Positions 33,850 through 42,804 of a stretch of 64,000 bases of DNA are shown here, piece after piece. Origin of the DNA: Cohaesibacter intestini (GTDB taxonomy: Bacteria > Pseudomonadota > Alphaproteobacteria > Rhizobiales > Cohaesibacteraceae). The stretch's first letter is position 1, and each line of letters opens with the position of its first letter. The DNA lies in NCBI RefSeq assembly GCF_003324485.1, contig NZ_QODK01000006.1, forward strand, positions 1 to 64,000. Direction: 5' to 3'. The notes below the pieces were generated by a model. The model saw only the letters and a list, made by a program, of their open reading frames with translations, had not been told where the DNA came from and ran no database searches. The translations under genes and the position numbers were made by a program.

Positions 33850-34090
33850 TGCCTTGGCTCTTGCAGCACCGCGCGAGCGTCTTGTCTTCACGGTCAAGTG
33901 GGGCGCATCCGCCGTACAGATTTTGGGATACACCGCGACGGGGTTTGGCTGGACACCTTGGAACCTCTACCTGTTTCTTGTCGGTGTCGTGGGTTGGTTT
34001 GCCGTCGGAGCGCTATGGAACGACAAGGCGCTGATGCTTGTCCACCTTGTCGCGCTTGGCGCGATGATTGCTGGTATGGCAAGCGGCTGA
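33839..34090 (+). CDS. Small membrane protein, DUF6552-like
   Basis: An 83-residue protein with two membrane helices (SAVQILGYTATGFGWTPWNL and LYLFLVGVVGWFAVGALW, then MLVHLVALGAMIAGMA). The pattern matches the DUF6552 group as I remember it, common in marine alphaproteobacteria. It starts with GTG inside the end of the SDR gene (11-base overlap), so it is translationally coupled. Function unknown. Confidence 0.65.
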   Translation: MQSDALALAAPRERLVFTVKWGASAVQILGYTATGFGWTPWNLYLFLVGVVGWFAVGALWNDKALMLVHLVALGAMIAGMASG

Positions 34091-34320
34091 CGATCTAAAG
34101 CTGCCATTGGTGGATATTGCAGCATTGGTCAAAATGGGCTCTGAGTTTGAATTTGCTGCGTCCGGCACGAACGGCGGCTCTTTGGTCGCTTGGTGAATTG
34201 GAATCTTTCAAGGTGTAGCTATCTGGTCGAGGTGGGGCCTTCATTAACGTATTAATGGGCAATTCAGTAGGGCATGAGGCCTGCTCTACGTCGCACGATC
34301 AATGCTATCCTCACGAATAG

Positions 34321-34480
34321 TGTGGCTCCTAAATTGGGAGCCACACCAGTTTATGCACAACGCTTAACCGCAATAGGAAATGCAATAGGAACGCAATAGG
34401 TTTTCCCGGTTAAGTGTAACCCAAAATGGCTCATTTCCGCCATTTTTGAGTCAAGTTCGAGTCCGGCCTGGGGAGCCATA
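34321..34480. other. Attachment-site-like region with tRNA 3' end
   Basis: A compact, structured region. A perfect 9-bp hairpin TGTGGCTCC/GGAGCCACA lies at 34321-34345. Three copies of GCAATAGG at 34370, 34382 and 34393 are spaced 12 and 11 bases apart (about one helix turn) and framed by CTTAACCG (34363-34370) and CGGTTAAG (34407-34414). AAAATGGC/GCCATTTT lies at 34423-34446. At 34455-34478, GTTCGAGTCCGGCC followed by TGGGGAGCCA is the T-loop, T-stem and acceptor end of a tRNA, but the matching 5' part is absent. This is what an integrase leaves at the distal end of an element inserted into a tRNA gene. The phased repeats resemble integrase arm sites. Confidence 0.55.
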
Positions 34481-34482
34481 TT

Positions 34483-34516
34483 AGGGTCTTCTGATTAAGT
34501 TCAGAAGGCCCTTTTT
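34483..34516 (+). terminator. Rho-independent terminator after the tRNA end
   Basis: AGGGTCTTCTGA pairs with TCAGAAGGCCCT (one G-T wobble) around a 6-base loop and is followed by TTTTT. Its place directly after the tRNA 3' fragment suggests it is the terminator of the original tRNA gene. Confidence 0.75.
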
Positions 34517-34631
34517 CGTTAAAAATCAGCCATCATCATTAGACGACAAAGACTGTTGTATGAAGAATGCAATGGAAAATGGGTCAGAAACCCGAACAGT
34601 GCAAATGATCGGGGAACTTTCCAACCAGGAG

Positions 34632-35621
34632 CTATGCGTTGACGCCCTTCATGCCTTCTTCGGTATAACGCTCACCGGTCACCGGGATGGTGGATAGTAT
34701 GGCGTCCAGACTTTGCATATCGGACGGTGTCATACTCACGTTTGCAGCCGCGATGTTCTCGATGAGGTAGCTCAATCGCTTGGTGCCGGGGATGGGAACA
34801 ATGTCGTCTCCCTGTGCAAGCAACCAAGCGAGGGCGATTTGACCAGGGGTACACCCTTTCTGGTGCGCCATGGTCTGCACGGCCTCGACGATCCGAATGT
34901 TCTGTTTCATTGCGCTTTGTTGAAAACGCGGCAAGAAGCTGCGGAAGTCGTCATCTCCGAATTTCCCCGCCGCTTGGAAGCGTCCGGTCAGAAACCCTCG
35001 CCCGAGCGGCGAATATGGAACGAAGCCGATACCGAGTTCGCGACAGGCCGGCAGTATCTCTGCCTCGACACCGCGTGACCAGAGCGAATATTCCGTCTGT
35101 AAAGCCGTGACGGGATGGACATTGTGGGCGCGACGCAAAGTGGTGGCACTCACCTCGCACAGACCGATCCGGTCGATCTTGCCTTCTTCGACCAGTCGCG
35201 ACAACTCACCCATAGTATCTTCGATGTTCTGATCCGGGTTTACGCGATGAACATAATATAGGTCGATCTGCTCCACTCCGAGACGTGTCAACGACGCTTC
35301 GCAGGCTTGCCGCAGATAGGCGGGGCTCATATCCAAGCTGCGAGCATATTCGCCTGGTTTGCGAACAATGCCGAATTTGGTCGCTATCTTCAGTTGTGAG
35401 CGGCTGCCGCTCTGCGATAGAAATCGTCCCAGCAGTTCCTCATTGTGATGGGGGCCGTACATATCGGCGGTGTCGAGAAAGGTGATCCCACGGGACACGG
35501 CTTCGTTCAGCACCGCAAGCGAGGTTTCATCATCCCTCGGGCCATAAAACTCGCTCATTCCCATGCATCCCAATCCCAGGGCCGACACTTCAAACCCCTC
35601 TGACAGATGTCGTTTTTTCAT
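34632..35621 (-). CDS. Aldo/keto reductase
   Basis: A 329-residue AKR-superfamily NADPH-dependent reductase. The catalytic tetrad is visible: aspartate and tyrosine in FLDTADMYG, lysine in IATKFG, histidine in YYVHRVNPD. GCMGMSEFYGPRDD near the start and IPIPGTKRLSYLIEN near the cofactor site are typical of the YajO/AKR13-like group. The ATG at 35621 follows AAAGGGAAAAG; an upstream extension in frame is not needed. It is divergent from a LysR regulator 90 bases away that probably controls it. The substrate is unknown, likely small aldehydes. Confidence 0.88.
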   Translation of the reverse strand: MKKRHLSEGFEVSALGLGCMGMSEFYGPRDDETSLAVLNEAVSRGITFLDTADMYGPHHNEELLGRFLSQSGSRSQLKIATKFGIVRKPGEYARSLDMSPAYLRQACEASLTRLGVEQIDLYYVHRVNPDQNIEDTMGELSRLVEEGKIDRIGLCEVSATTLRRAHNVHPVTALQTEYSLWSRGVEAEILPACRELGIGFVPYSPLGRGFLTGRFQAAGKFGDDDFRSFLPRFQQSAMKQNIRIVEAVQTMAHQKGCTPGQIALAWLLAQGDDIVPIPGTKRLSYLIENIAAANVSMTPSDMQSLDAILSTIPVTGERYTEEGMKGVNA

Positions 35622-35711
35622 CTCTTTTCCCTTTCGAATGTTGTGCGCTTGTCGGACATATGCTATTTTCCGGGATTGGATGGTAGGCATTGAAATGGAG
35701 ATCTGATTTCC

Positions 35712-36623
35712 ATGAATGGAAAACATGACGCTGATGGCACGCTCATCTGGGACGATCTACGCATATTCTTGGCGATCAGTCGCGAAGGCACCTTGAGCGG
35801 TGCGGCCAAACGCCTACGTCTTGGTCTGGCCACTGTGTCACGCCGTATGGAGAGACTGGAAGCGGCAGTGGGACAGCCGCTCTTCTTGCGCCAACAGACC
35901 GGGTATCGCCTGACTGAAGATGGTGCCGCGATGATTGAACGCGCCGAAGAGATGGAAGCTGCCGCACGGTCTCTAACCTCCGGGATGGCGGAAAGCCCCG
36001 AGGTTTCAGGGCGCGTCCGCTTGGCGACCGCCGAGAATTTTGCCACCGGATTGCTCCTGCCCAACTTACCCGAATTCCGTGCCAAATATCCACGATTGAC
36101 ACTTGATATTGTGACAGATGTCGCCACGGTGAACCTGCACCGCTGGGATGCCGACCTCGCGCTGCGTATGGTCAAGCCAGACCGAGGCCATGTGTCGCTT
36201 CAGCGCTTGGGCTCGTTGGGCTACGGCCTATATGCCTCGGATGTCTATCTGGAGCACAGGGGGAGCAATGCGGATGCAGCCGATTTCGATGCAGACGACT
36301 TTATCACTTGGGGCGAGGCTCAGGCCCATCTGCCTGCCGCACAATGGGTGGAGAGTCGCCTGCAAGGTCGCGCGCCGGCTTTGAGCACATCAAGTGTTGC
36401 AACACAACTGGCGGCCTGCCGCGCCGGGGTGGGGTTTGCAATTCTGCCGCATTTTCTGGCAAGGTCGAACGGACTGATCTGTCTGGACGGCGAGCTTGGC
36501 ATCGATCAGACAATCTGGCTCGTCACGCAGTCTGATTTGGTGCAGTCTCGTCGCATCCAAGCTGTTGCAGAATTCTGTCGGAGTATCATTCGACAGCATC
36601 GCGATGCACTTGCCACTGCGTGA
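35712..36623 (+). CDS. LysR-family regulator
   Basis: A 303-residue LysR-type regulator with an N-terminal winged helix (DDLRIFLAISREGTLSGAAK, then RLRLGLATVSRRMERLEAAV) and a C-terminal effector-binding domain (VRLATAENFATGLLLPNLPE). It is divergent from the aldo/keto reductase gene, which is its likely target. The C-terminal part of the effector domain looks complete. Confidence 0.88.
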   Translation: MNGKHDADGTLIWDDLRIFLAISREGTLSGAAKRLRLGLATVSRRMERLEAAVGQPLFLRQQTGYRLTEDGAAMIERAEEMEAAARSLTSGMAESPEVSGRVRLATAENFATGLLLPNLPEFRAKYPRLTLDIVTDVATVNLHRWDADLALRMVKPDRGHVSLQRLGSLGYGLYASDVYLEHRGSNADAADFDADDFITWGEAQAHLPAAQWVESRLQGRAPALSTSSVATQLAACRAGVGFAILPHFLARSNGLICLDGELGIDQTIWLVTQSDLVQSRRIQAVAEFCRSIIRQHRDALATA

Positions 36624-36639
36624 GATCCGCTTGACCACA

Positions 36640-37107
36640 TCAGCGCGGAATCGGAAGGCGGCTTGAAGCCTTCATTTCCCTGAGCGAAAGATTGGAGCGA
36701 ATGGAGGTGACACCCGGGAGTTTGCGCAAGACCCGGTCTACGAATGCGCTGTAGTCATCGAGATCCTTTGCTACAGTGACAAGCAGGAAGTCGTCATCCC
36801 CTGTGGTGTTATGGCAGGATAGGATGTTGGGGCAATCTTCGATGATATGCTGGAATTGTTGCGTGGCCTCCTGACTGTGCTCCGAGCATCTCAACTGGAC
36901 AAAAGCCATCACACCCAGCCCCACTTTTCGGCGATTCAGATTGGCTTGATAGCCCTCGATGATGCCATTTTCTTCCAGCTTTTTCAGGCGGCGCCAACAG
37001 GGTGTTTCACTCATTGAGAGACGCTCGGCGAGCTTCGCGTTGGACATCCGCCCGTCACTCTGAAGGAGGTCGAGAATTTCGGCATTCACTTTGTCAATAT
37101 CTGCCAT
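36640..37107 (-). CDS. Lrp/AsnC-family regulator
   Basis: A 155-residue regulator with the AsnC-type helix-turn-helix (MSNAKLAERLSMSETPCWRR, then LKKLEENGIIEGYQA) and a C-terminal RAM ligand domain (LGVMAFVQLRCSEHSQEATQ, DFLLVTVAKDLDDY). I chose ATG 37107 because the length then matches the family; a longer frame begins at 37170-37173. It is divergent from the zinc alcohol dehydrogenase (139 bases between starts), a probable regulatory pair. Confidence 0.85.
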   Translation of the reverse strand: MADIDKVNAEILDLLQSDGRMSNAKLAERLSMSETPCWRRLKKLEENGIIEGYQANLNRRKVGLGVMAFVQLRCSEHSQEATQQFQHIIEDCPNILSCHNTTGDDDFLLVTVAKDLDDYSAFVDRVLRKLPGVTSIRSNLSLREMKASSRLPIPR

Positions 37108-37246
37108 TGAGGTAGGTGCTTTTCTTTTTTTGTTTGATTTTGGAGGATCCTTTCGAAAATTCTTTGACATCAAAGCAAGAATTGCAAGGCCCTTTCAATG
37201 AAACTGAGTAGAATTGGCAAAAGCTTTGCTCTTGAAGGATCCCATC

Positions 37247-38287
37247 ATGAAAGCCGTATTGTTTGAGAAATTCAAAGAAGCCCCCAAGGTCACCACATTG
37301 CCTGATCCCAGCCCCGCACCCCATGGAGTGGTGATCAAGGTAGAGGCAACCGGGGTCTGCCGTAGTGACTGGCATGGCTGGATGGGGCACGATGCCGATA
37401 TTGAGCTTCCGCACGTACCGGGGCACGAGCTCGCCGGAACTATCGAAGCGGTCGGCAAAGACGTACGCAAATGGAGTGTCGGCGATCGGGTAACGGTTCC
37501 CTTCATTTGTGGTTGCGGCTCTTGCCCTGAATGCCATGCGGGCCATCAGCAGGTTTGTGATCATCAAGAGCAACCCGGCTTCACCCATTGGGGATCGTTT
37601 GCCGAATATGTCCCTATTCATCAGGCCGATCTCAATGTGGTGGCCCTGCCAGAAGGCATGGATTTTGCCACGGCTGCCAGCCTTGGCTGCCGTTTTGCAA
37701 CCGCGTTCCGCGCGGTGGTTGATCAGGGCCGAACCTCGGCTGGTCAGTGGCTGGCAGTCCATGGATGTGGTGGGGTTGGCCTGTCGGCGGTGATGATTGC
37801 CAATGCTGTCGGAGCCAATGTCATAGCCATTGATATCGATAATGAGAAACTGGCTTTGGCGCGCGAGTTGGGAGCGGTGGCCACCATCAATGGTGCGTCG
37901 GTCGTAAATGTGCCTGAAGCGGTGATAGAATTGACCAAGGGCGGAGCGCATGTCTCACTCGATGCTCTTGGCCATCCCGTAACCTGCTTCAATTCCATTC
38001 AGAATTTGCGTGCCCGCGGCAAACATATTCAGGTCGGGCTAATGCTGGGCGATCATACGTTGCCACAGATTCCGATGCCGAAGATTATCGGCAAGGAGTT
38101 GGAAATCCTCGGGTCGCACGGTATGCAAGCCCATCGTTATGGAGCGATGCTGGATATGATTGCCTCAGGGAAACTGGATCCCACTCGTCTGGTGGGCGAC
38201 AGAATCTGTCTGGCAGAGGCCCCTCAGGCCCTGATGAACATGAACAAGTTCCAGTCTGTCGGCGCAACTGTCATTACAAGCTTCTAA
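37247..38287 (+). CDS. Zinc-dependent alcohol dehydrogenase (MDR family)
   Basis: A 346-residue medium-chain dehydrogenase. Catalytic zinc ligands are present in [10 protein letters not shown] and [10 protein letters not shown]. The structural zinc loop has four cysteines ([17 protein letters not shown]). The Rossmann motif is [15 protein letters not shown], followed by [10 protein letters not shown], which suggests NAD preference. The ATG at 37247 follows AAGGATC; the longer frame from 37214 has no such site. Likely substrates are alcohols or polyols. It is divergent from the Lrp/AsnC regulator. Confidence 0.9.
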   Translation: MKAVLFEKFKEAPKVTTLPDPSPAPHGVVIKVEATGVCRSDWHGWMGHDADIELPHVPGHELAGTIEAVGKDVRKWSVGDRVTVPFICGCGSCPECHAGHQQVCDHQEQPGFTHWGSFAEYVPIHQADLNVVALPEGMDFATAASLGCRFATAFRAVVDQGRTSAGQWLAVHGCGGVGLSAVMIANAVGANVIAIDIDNEKLALARELGAVATINGASVVNVPEAVIELTKGGAHVSLDALGHPVTCFNSIQNLRARGKHIQVGLMLGDHTLPQIPMPKIIGKELEILGSHGMQAHRYGAMLDMIASGKLDPTRLVGDRICLAEAPQALMNMNKFQSVGATVITSF

Positions 38288-38622
38288 GAAAAGCTCGGCA
38301 GAGGCATTTGCAATCATGGCCACGGTGGATATTGCTCGGTGAGCCGTTACTGCAAATCCGCTTTTGACTTCTTGTCCCTCGACAATGTGCCACATATTTT
38401 AAGTCCATACTGCAAGACACTTCAGTGATCGAAACTCCCCTATGACAAGGTGGCAGACAGGATCTGGTTTTATGCTTAGGATGTGAAACCTTTGGTCTGA
38501 TGATCAGTTTTTTGAGAATGAAGCAACCTTTGCCATATAAGGCGGTTGTGTCGCTGCCCTGATCATGCAACTCAAGAAGTGAAAATATCCTCGTTACTCG
38601 AGCCGAAACGCGTCAGACTTTT
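38288..38622. other. Intergenic, promoter of the exporter region
   Basis: No gene seen between the dehydrogenase and the membrane-anchored AraC regulator. It should contain the promoter for the 38.6-44.0 kb genes. I do not see a clear terminator. Confidence 0.35.
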
Positions 38623-39711
38623 ATGATTTTTGTCCCGTTGTCCTTTGTTGTCACCTTGCCACTGCTCGTCCTGTTTGTCTTTATGGTCTGGACCAATGAT
38701 GAGCGGCCTCGAAACTGGCCTTTTTTGCTACTAATCCTGTTGGCGGCGTTTCAATCGATACTGATGGGCTTGCGCTTTGGCTACCATTTGCAATGGGCAG
38801 GCTTGGTCACACCACTGTTCGCATCTATTATGCCTGTGTTTGTCTACCGCGGCGCACTGCATTTTACCGGCTCGGTGCAAAAGCAAAGCTTGGGCGCGCT
38901 CATGCTGCATGCCCTGTCGCCAGTCATCATGCTGGTTTTGCTTGTGGTTCGCTTGCCGCAGTTCATCGACGGGACGATCATTCTGATCTTTATTATCTAT
39001 GCGCTGCTCATCCTGCACAGAGTGTGGCGCGGCCCTGATGAGCTTCGCCTTGCCTCATTGGAAAGCGCAGGCTCGGCGCATCGTGCGCTTCTATATAGCG
39101 CATTCGTCCTGATTTTTTCAGCCAGTCTGGATACTCTCATCAGCATCAATGCTATCTTCTATGACGCGCAGTGGATGGCGCTGGCCGCCACAATGGGTAG
39201 CATCAGTACGCTTTTGTTTCTCTCCATTGCGGTCGCCGTTGCCAGTCGCAGTCGCGCATCCCCAGACTCGCTTCGCGGCTCGGACACCGCTTCGCAGGCG
39301 GATGAGAATGCAAGTTTCCAAGACGAGGAAGATGCAAAAACCATGGCCGCCATCGAGATGCTGATGACTGAAAAACAGATCTATCGCGATCTGGATCTCA
39401 ACCTTGATCGTCTTGCAAGAAAGGCCGTCATTCCTTCGCGACAGATATCAGCAGCGATCAATCGAAGGACAGGCATGAATGTCTCGCAATATGTCAATGA
39501 TTTTCGTATCGCAGAAGCCTGCGAACGACTTCTGGCTGACACTGCGCCTGTGACAACCATCATGTTGGACGTCGGATTTCAGACCAAGTCCAACTTCAAC
39601 CGCGAATTCCGCCGCGTGACAGGCATGACGCCCTTGCAGTGGCGCAAGGCCCAGACCGAAGGCCCGCAGACGGACGAAGCATCCCCGTCAAGCCAGACTG
39701 AAAAGGACTAG
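38623..39711 (+). CDS. Membrane-anchored AraC-family regulator
   Basis: A 362-residue protein. The N-terminal half contains about seven hydrophobic segments (FVPLSFVVTLPLLVLFVFMV, LLLILLAAFQSILMGLRFGY, VIMLVLLVVRLPQFIDGTII and others). The C-terminal half is an AraC-type DNA-binding domain (LDRLARKAVIPSRQISAAIN, then MNVSQYVNDFRIAEACERLL and VGFQTKSNFNREFRRVTGMT). Such proteins bind DNA from the inner membrane and sense a membrane or external signal. It lies directly upstream of an ABC export operon, its likely target. Confidence 0.82.
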   Translation: MIFVPLSFVVTLPLLVLFVFMVWTNDERPRNWPFLLLILLAAFQSILMGLRFGYHLQWAGLVTPLFASIMPVFVYRGALHFTGSVQKQSLGALMLHALSPVIMLVLLVVRLPQFIDGTIILIFIIYALLILHRVWRGPDELRLASLESAGSAHRALLYSAFVLIFSASLDTLISINAIFYDAQWMALAATMGSISTLLFLSIAVAVASRSRASPDSLRGSDTASQADENASFQDEEDAKTMAAIEMLMTEKQIYRDLDLNLDRLARKAVIPSRQISAAINRRTGMNVSQYVNDFRIAEACERLLADTAPVTTIMLDVGFQTKSNFNREFRRVTGMTPLQWRKAQTEGPQTDEASPSSQTEKD

Positions 39712-39816
39712 ATCGCGATTCAGTTCGTATCATTTCATGATTGAGGTCGCACTTCTGCGGTGCGGCGCCGATGTTGGCTGTGTCTAGTTCGCACACCAAC
39801 CCCGGACCTCGATAGA

Positions 39817-40959
39817 ATGAACATGATCACCGAACAGGAACGCAAAATCGCCCAGACGCTGCGCTCTCTCTCAGACGATGCTCCCGTCGATCATCCGACG
39901 AACAGAATGCAGCCCTCGGTGCGGCAGCTCTTTTCCCGCAAAAGGGTGTTTTTGCTATCAGCAGGCGCACTTCTCATCATTGGATCGGTCGTTTTGCTTG
40001 AACCCGATCTGCCCGCTGCTTTTCACAAAATGCTGGGCACACCTGCTGAAAAAACACTCACCCAAAAAGCGTTACAAACCAAGCCAGACTCCATGCTGGA
40101 GGGCAAGGTCAAAACCCTCCAGCCAGCGCTTCCAGTGGCAGTCCCTGCACAAGTGACGGGTTCGGGCTATGTGGTTGCGCCCGACAAAGTGACACTTTTT
40201 GCCCAATATGCGGGCCGAATTACAGAAGTCTCGGTCAAGCCGGGCGATAAAGTCACGTCTGGTCAAGCGCTTGTCACCCTTGATGATCTCGAACTCCGCC
40301 TCGCTGTGCAGCAAGCCATCGCGTCAAGAAAGGCAGCCGTGCTTGCCCTTGAAGCGGCACGCATCGCGTCTTCTGACAAGGACGCCACCTTCAAACGCCA
40401 TATAGGGCTCAACAAACGCGGCATTGTCTCGGATACCGAGCTTCAAAAGGCAAAAGTTGCGGCCCTCAAAGCGAAGAACATGGTGGAACAGGCCCGTGTC
40501 GCCGCTGACAAGAGCGCACTCGACTTGCGTGACGCCGAGGCAAAGCGTGCCGACCTCACCATTCGCTCACCGATCTCAGGCACAGTGCTACAAGTCGCTG
40601 CGCATAAGGGCGATAGGGTGCCGGATTTTGCCGATGCCATTCGCTCCAATGGACTTGTCGCGATCGCCCGGTTTGACCAGTTGGTGATTGATGCCGATGT
40701 GGCAGAAAAGGCGTTGGGGGGCCTCACCTCCGGACTGGAGGGCGAAGCCACGCTTGACGCCTTTGCCGACCAGCCATTTGCCGTCGCAATCCAGCGCATA
40801 GCACCAGAGGTTAACAGTGCCAAGGGCACCGTCAGCCTTCGGCTAGTACCGAAAAACCCGCCCGTCGGCATCCGCCCAGGCATGGCGGCTCGCATTCGCA
40901 TCATCCTGACCAAGCCTGACCCATCCTCCAATCAGCAACAAGGAACCCAACAGCCATGA
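39817..40959 (+). CDS. HlyD-type periplasmic adaptor of an ABC exporter
   Basis: A 380-residue membrane-fusion protein: a cytosolic N-terminus, one membrane helix (VFLLSAGALLIIGSVVLL), then the split lipoyl domain (VTLFAQYAGRITEVSVKPGD and RSPISGTVLQVAAHKGDRVP) around an alpha-hairpin coiled coil (about residues 150-215). It should link the inner-membrane permeases to an outer-membrane channel. I prefer the ATG at 39817; an open frame extends to 39760. It overlaps the ATPase gene by ATGA. Gene order adaptor-ATPase-permease-permease resembles DevBCA or MacAB-like exporters. Confidence 0.85.
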   Translation: MNMITEQERKIAQTLRSLSDDAPVDHPTNRMQPSVRQLFSRKRVFLLSAGALLIIGSVVLLEPDLPAAFHKMLGTPAEKTLTQKALQTKPDSMLEGKVKTLQPALPVAVPAQVTGSGYVVAPDKVTLFAQYAGRITEVSVKPGDKVTSGQALVTLDDLELRLAVQQAIASRKAAVLALEAARIASSDKDATFKRHIGLNKRGIVSDTELQKAKVAALKAKNMVEQARVAADKSALDLRDAEAKRADLTIRSPISGTVLQVAAHKGDRVPDFADAIRSNGLVAIARFDQLVIDADVAEKALGGLTSGLEGEATLDAFADQPFAVAIQRIAPEVNSAKGTVSLRLVPKNPPVGIRPGMAARIRIILTKPDPSSNQQQGTQQP

Positions 40960-41666
40960 CTGGACATAACGGCTCAGACCCTTTTATCGCCCTTCGCAAG
41001 ATTACCAAAGGCTACCGGACGGGCAAGGAACGCCTGACCATTTTCGACAAGATGGACCTGACCATTGAACGCGGTGAATTTGTCGCCGTGATGGGGCCAT
41101 CCGGCTCGGGCAAGTCGACGCTTCTCAATCTACTTGCCGGGATCGACCGTCCCGATGAGGGCCAGATCCACGTCAATGGACAGCGGCTCGACCAAATGGG
41201 GGAAGCGGCTCGCTCCGGCTGGCGGGCGCATCAACTCGGCATCGTCTTCCAGTTCTACAATCTGCTGCCGATGCTCAATGCGGCGGGGAATGTTGAGTTG
41301 CCGTTGCTTTTGAAACCGTTGTCGGCGCGCGCAAGACGTGACCGGGTGGAAAAAGTGCTTGATCTCGTCGGCCTTAGCGGTCGGGGCAGGCAAAACCCTG
41401 CCTCCATGTCGGGAGGTCAACAGCAGCGTGTTGGCATCGCTCGCGCCATCGTTAGTGATCCCGCCTTGCTGCTATGCGATGAACCAACCGGGGATCTCGA
41501 TCGCAAATCAGCCGACGAGGTGCTGGCGATGCTCGGGTTCCTGAACCGTGAGCTGGGCAAAACCATCATCATGGTCACCCATGATGGGGAGGCAGCAGCC
41601 AAGGCTGGCCGGACGCTGCATCTCGACAAGGGCGTCTTTGTCGACCAGATGGAGATGGCGTCATGA
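40956..41666 (+). CDS. ABC transporter ATP-binding protein (MacB/LolD type)
   Basis: A 236-residue ATPase subunit with Walker A GPSGSGKSTLLN, Q-loop VFQFYNLLPML, signature MSGGQQQRVGIARAI, Walker B LLLCDEPTGDLD and H-loop VTHDGEAA. The combination of GIVFQFYNLLPMLNA and GDLDRKSADEVL places it in the MacB/LolD/DevA group, which powers FtsX-type permeases. It overlaps both neighbours by ATGA, so the operon is tightly coupled. Confidence 0.93.
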   Translation: MTGHNGSDPFIALRKITKGYRTGKERLTIFDKMDLTIERGEFVAVMGPSGSGKSTLLNLLAGIDRPDEGQIHVNGQRLDQMGEAARSGWRAHQLGIVFQFYNLLPMLNAAGNVELPLLLKPLSARARRDRVEKVLDLVGLSGRGRQNPASMSGGQQQRVGIARAIVSDPALLLCDEPTGDLDRKSADEVLAMLGFLNRELGKTIIMVTHDGEAAAKAGRTLHLDKGVFVDQMEMAS

Positions 41667-42799
41667 CCTTTTTCAAACTTGCACGCAAAAGTGCCCTGCG
41701 CAAACCCGTGCGCAGCCTGTTGCTGATGCTGTCAGTGGGAATGGCCTTTCTGATCCATGGCGTCACGGCCAGTTTCATCAATGGCACCCAAGGCACAGAG
41801 GCAGCCAGTGATACGCTTCTGGGTGTGATGAGTGCAACAGGCCGAGCATTGCCGATGGCCTATTTGCCGCGCATTGAGGCGCTGGATGGTGTGGCTGCGG
41901 TCAGCCCCGTCATGCGACTGCGCGGTAGCATCGGAGATGCCCGCAATGTTGTTGCGGTGTCCGCTGGGGATCCGGAGAAGTTGATGGAGGTGAGTGGCAA
42001 GGAACTGGGCCTGACGCCCGCCTTGAGCGGGGCGCTTCAAACCGGGCGAGACAACGTGCTTGTTGGTCGGGCGCTGGCAACCGCGCAAGGCTGGAAGGTT
42101 GGTGACCGGCTGACCCTGAAGGCCTTTCGCGTCAAGCATAGCGGTGGAGATCGCGACTGGCACTTTGAGATTGCTGGCATTTTTGACGGTGCCAGTCCCA
42201 GCACCGACACCTATTTTATGATTGCCCACTATGACTATATCAATATGGGCCGAGAGCGAGGAGCAAACACGGCATCGACCTTTGCTCTCAAGCCAGCCAG
42301 CAATGTCACGCCGCAAAAGCTAGCAGCCCAGATTGATACGCTGTTCGCCAATTCTGCCGCTCCGACCCGCACCATGTCTGAAAAGCAGTTTTTGAGCGCC
42401 TTTCTCAGCCAATATGCCGATGTCAAACAAGTTGTGACGCTGGTGGTTGGAGCTTCGTTCATTACGCTGTTGATGATTGTCACCAACACCATGATTTTCG
42501 CCTTGCGCGAACGTCGTTTCGAGATCGGGGTGCTGAAAGTGCTCGGTCTTCGCTCATGGCATATTCTACTCATGGTTCTTGGCGAGGCTCTGTTTGTCTT
42601 TGTTATCGGCGGCCTCTTAGGCCTTGGCCTTGCGAAAGTCGCGAGCCTTGCGGCTCCTGCTGAGCTGGGGCTCGTGCTTGGCGTGTCCACAGCTCTTCAA
42701 TCAGCAATCTTCATGGTGCTACTCGGTTTGATCGCCGGATTGTTGCCTGCCTTATTAGCCATGCGCACGCCAATTTTGTCCGCTTTTAAAATGAGGTAA
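41663..42799 (+). CDS. FtsX-like ABC permease 1
   Basis: A 378-residue FtsX/MacB-type permease: a first membrane helix near the N-terminus (SLLLMLSVGMAFLIHGVTAS), a large periplasmic MacB_PCD-like domain, then three C-terminal helices (VVTLVVGASFITLLMIVTNT, ILLMVLGEALFVFVIGGLLG, FMVLLGLIAGLLPALLA). The segment RRFEIGVLKVLGLRSWHI is the conserved FtsX coupling region. It begins inside the ATPase stop codon (ATGA overlap). Confidence 0.88.
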   Translation: MTFFKLARKSALRKPVRSLLLMLSVGMAFLIHGVTASFINGTQGTEAASDTLLGVMSATGRALPMAYLPRIEALDGVAAVSPVMRLRGSIGDARNVVAVSAGDPEKLMEVSGKELGLTPALSGALQTGRDNVLVGRALATAQGWKVGDRLTLKAFRVKHSGGDRDWHFEIAGIFDGASPSTDTYFMIAHYDYINMGRERGANTASTFALKPASNVTPQKLAAQIDTLFANSAAPTRTMSEKQFLSAFLSQYADVKQVVTLVVGASFITLLMIVTNTMIFALRERRFEIGVLKVLGLRSWHILLMVLGEALFVFVIGGLLGLGLAKVASLAAPAELGLVLGVSTALQSAIFMVLLGLIAGLLPALLAMRTPILSAFKMR

Positions 42800-42804
42800 T
42801 ATCC

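Noticed and set aside
34370-34400. The three GCAATAGG repeats as a CRISPR array or replication iterons
   Set aside because: Repeats are only 8 bases with 3-4-base gaps, so not CRISPR. No replication initiator gene is near, and the tRNA end favours an integrase-type site.
37094-37951. A 285-codon minus-strand frame opposite the alcohol dehydrogenase
   Set aside because: Shadow of the dehydrogenase coding sequence; its translation shows no domain, while the plus strand shows both zinc sites and the Rossmann motif.
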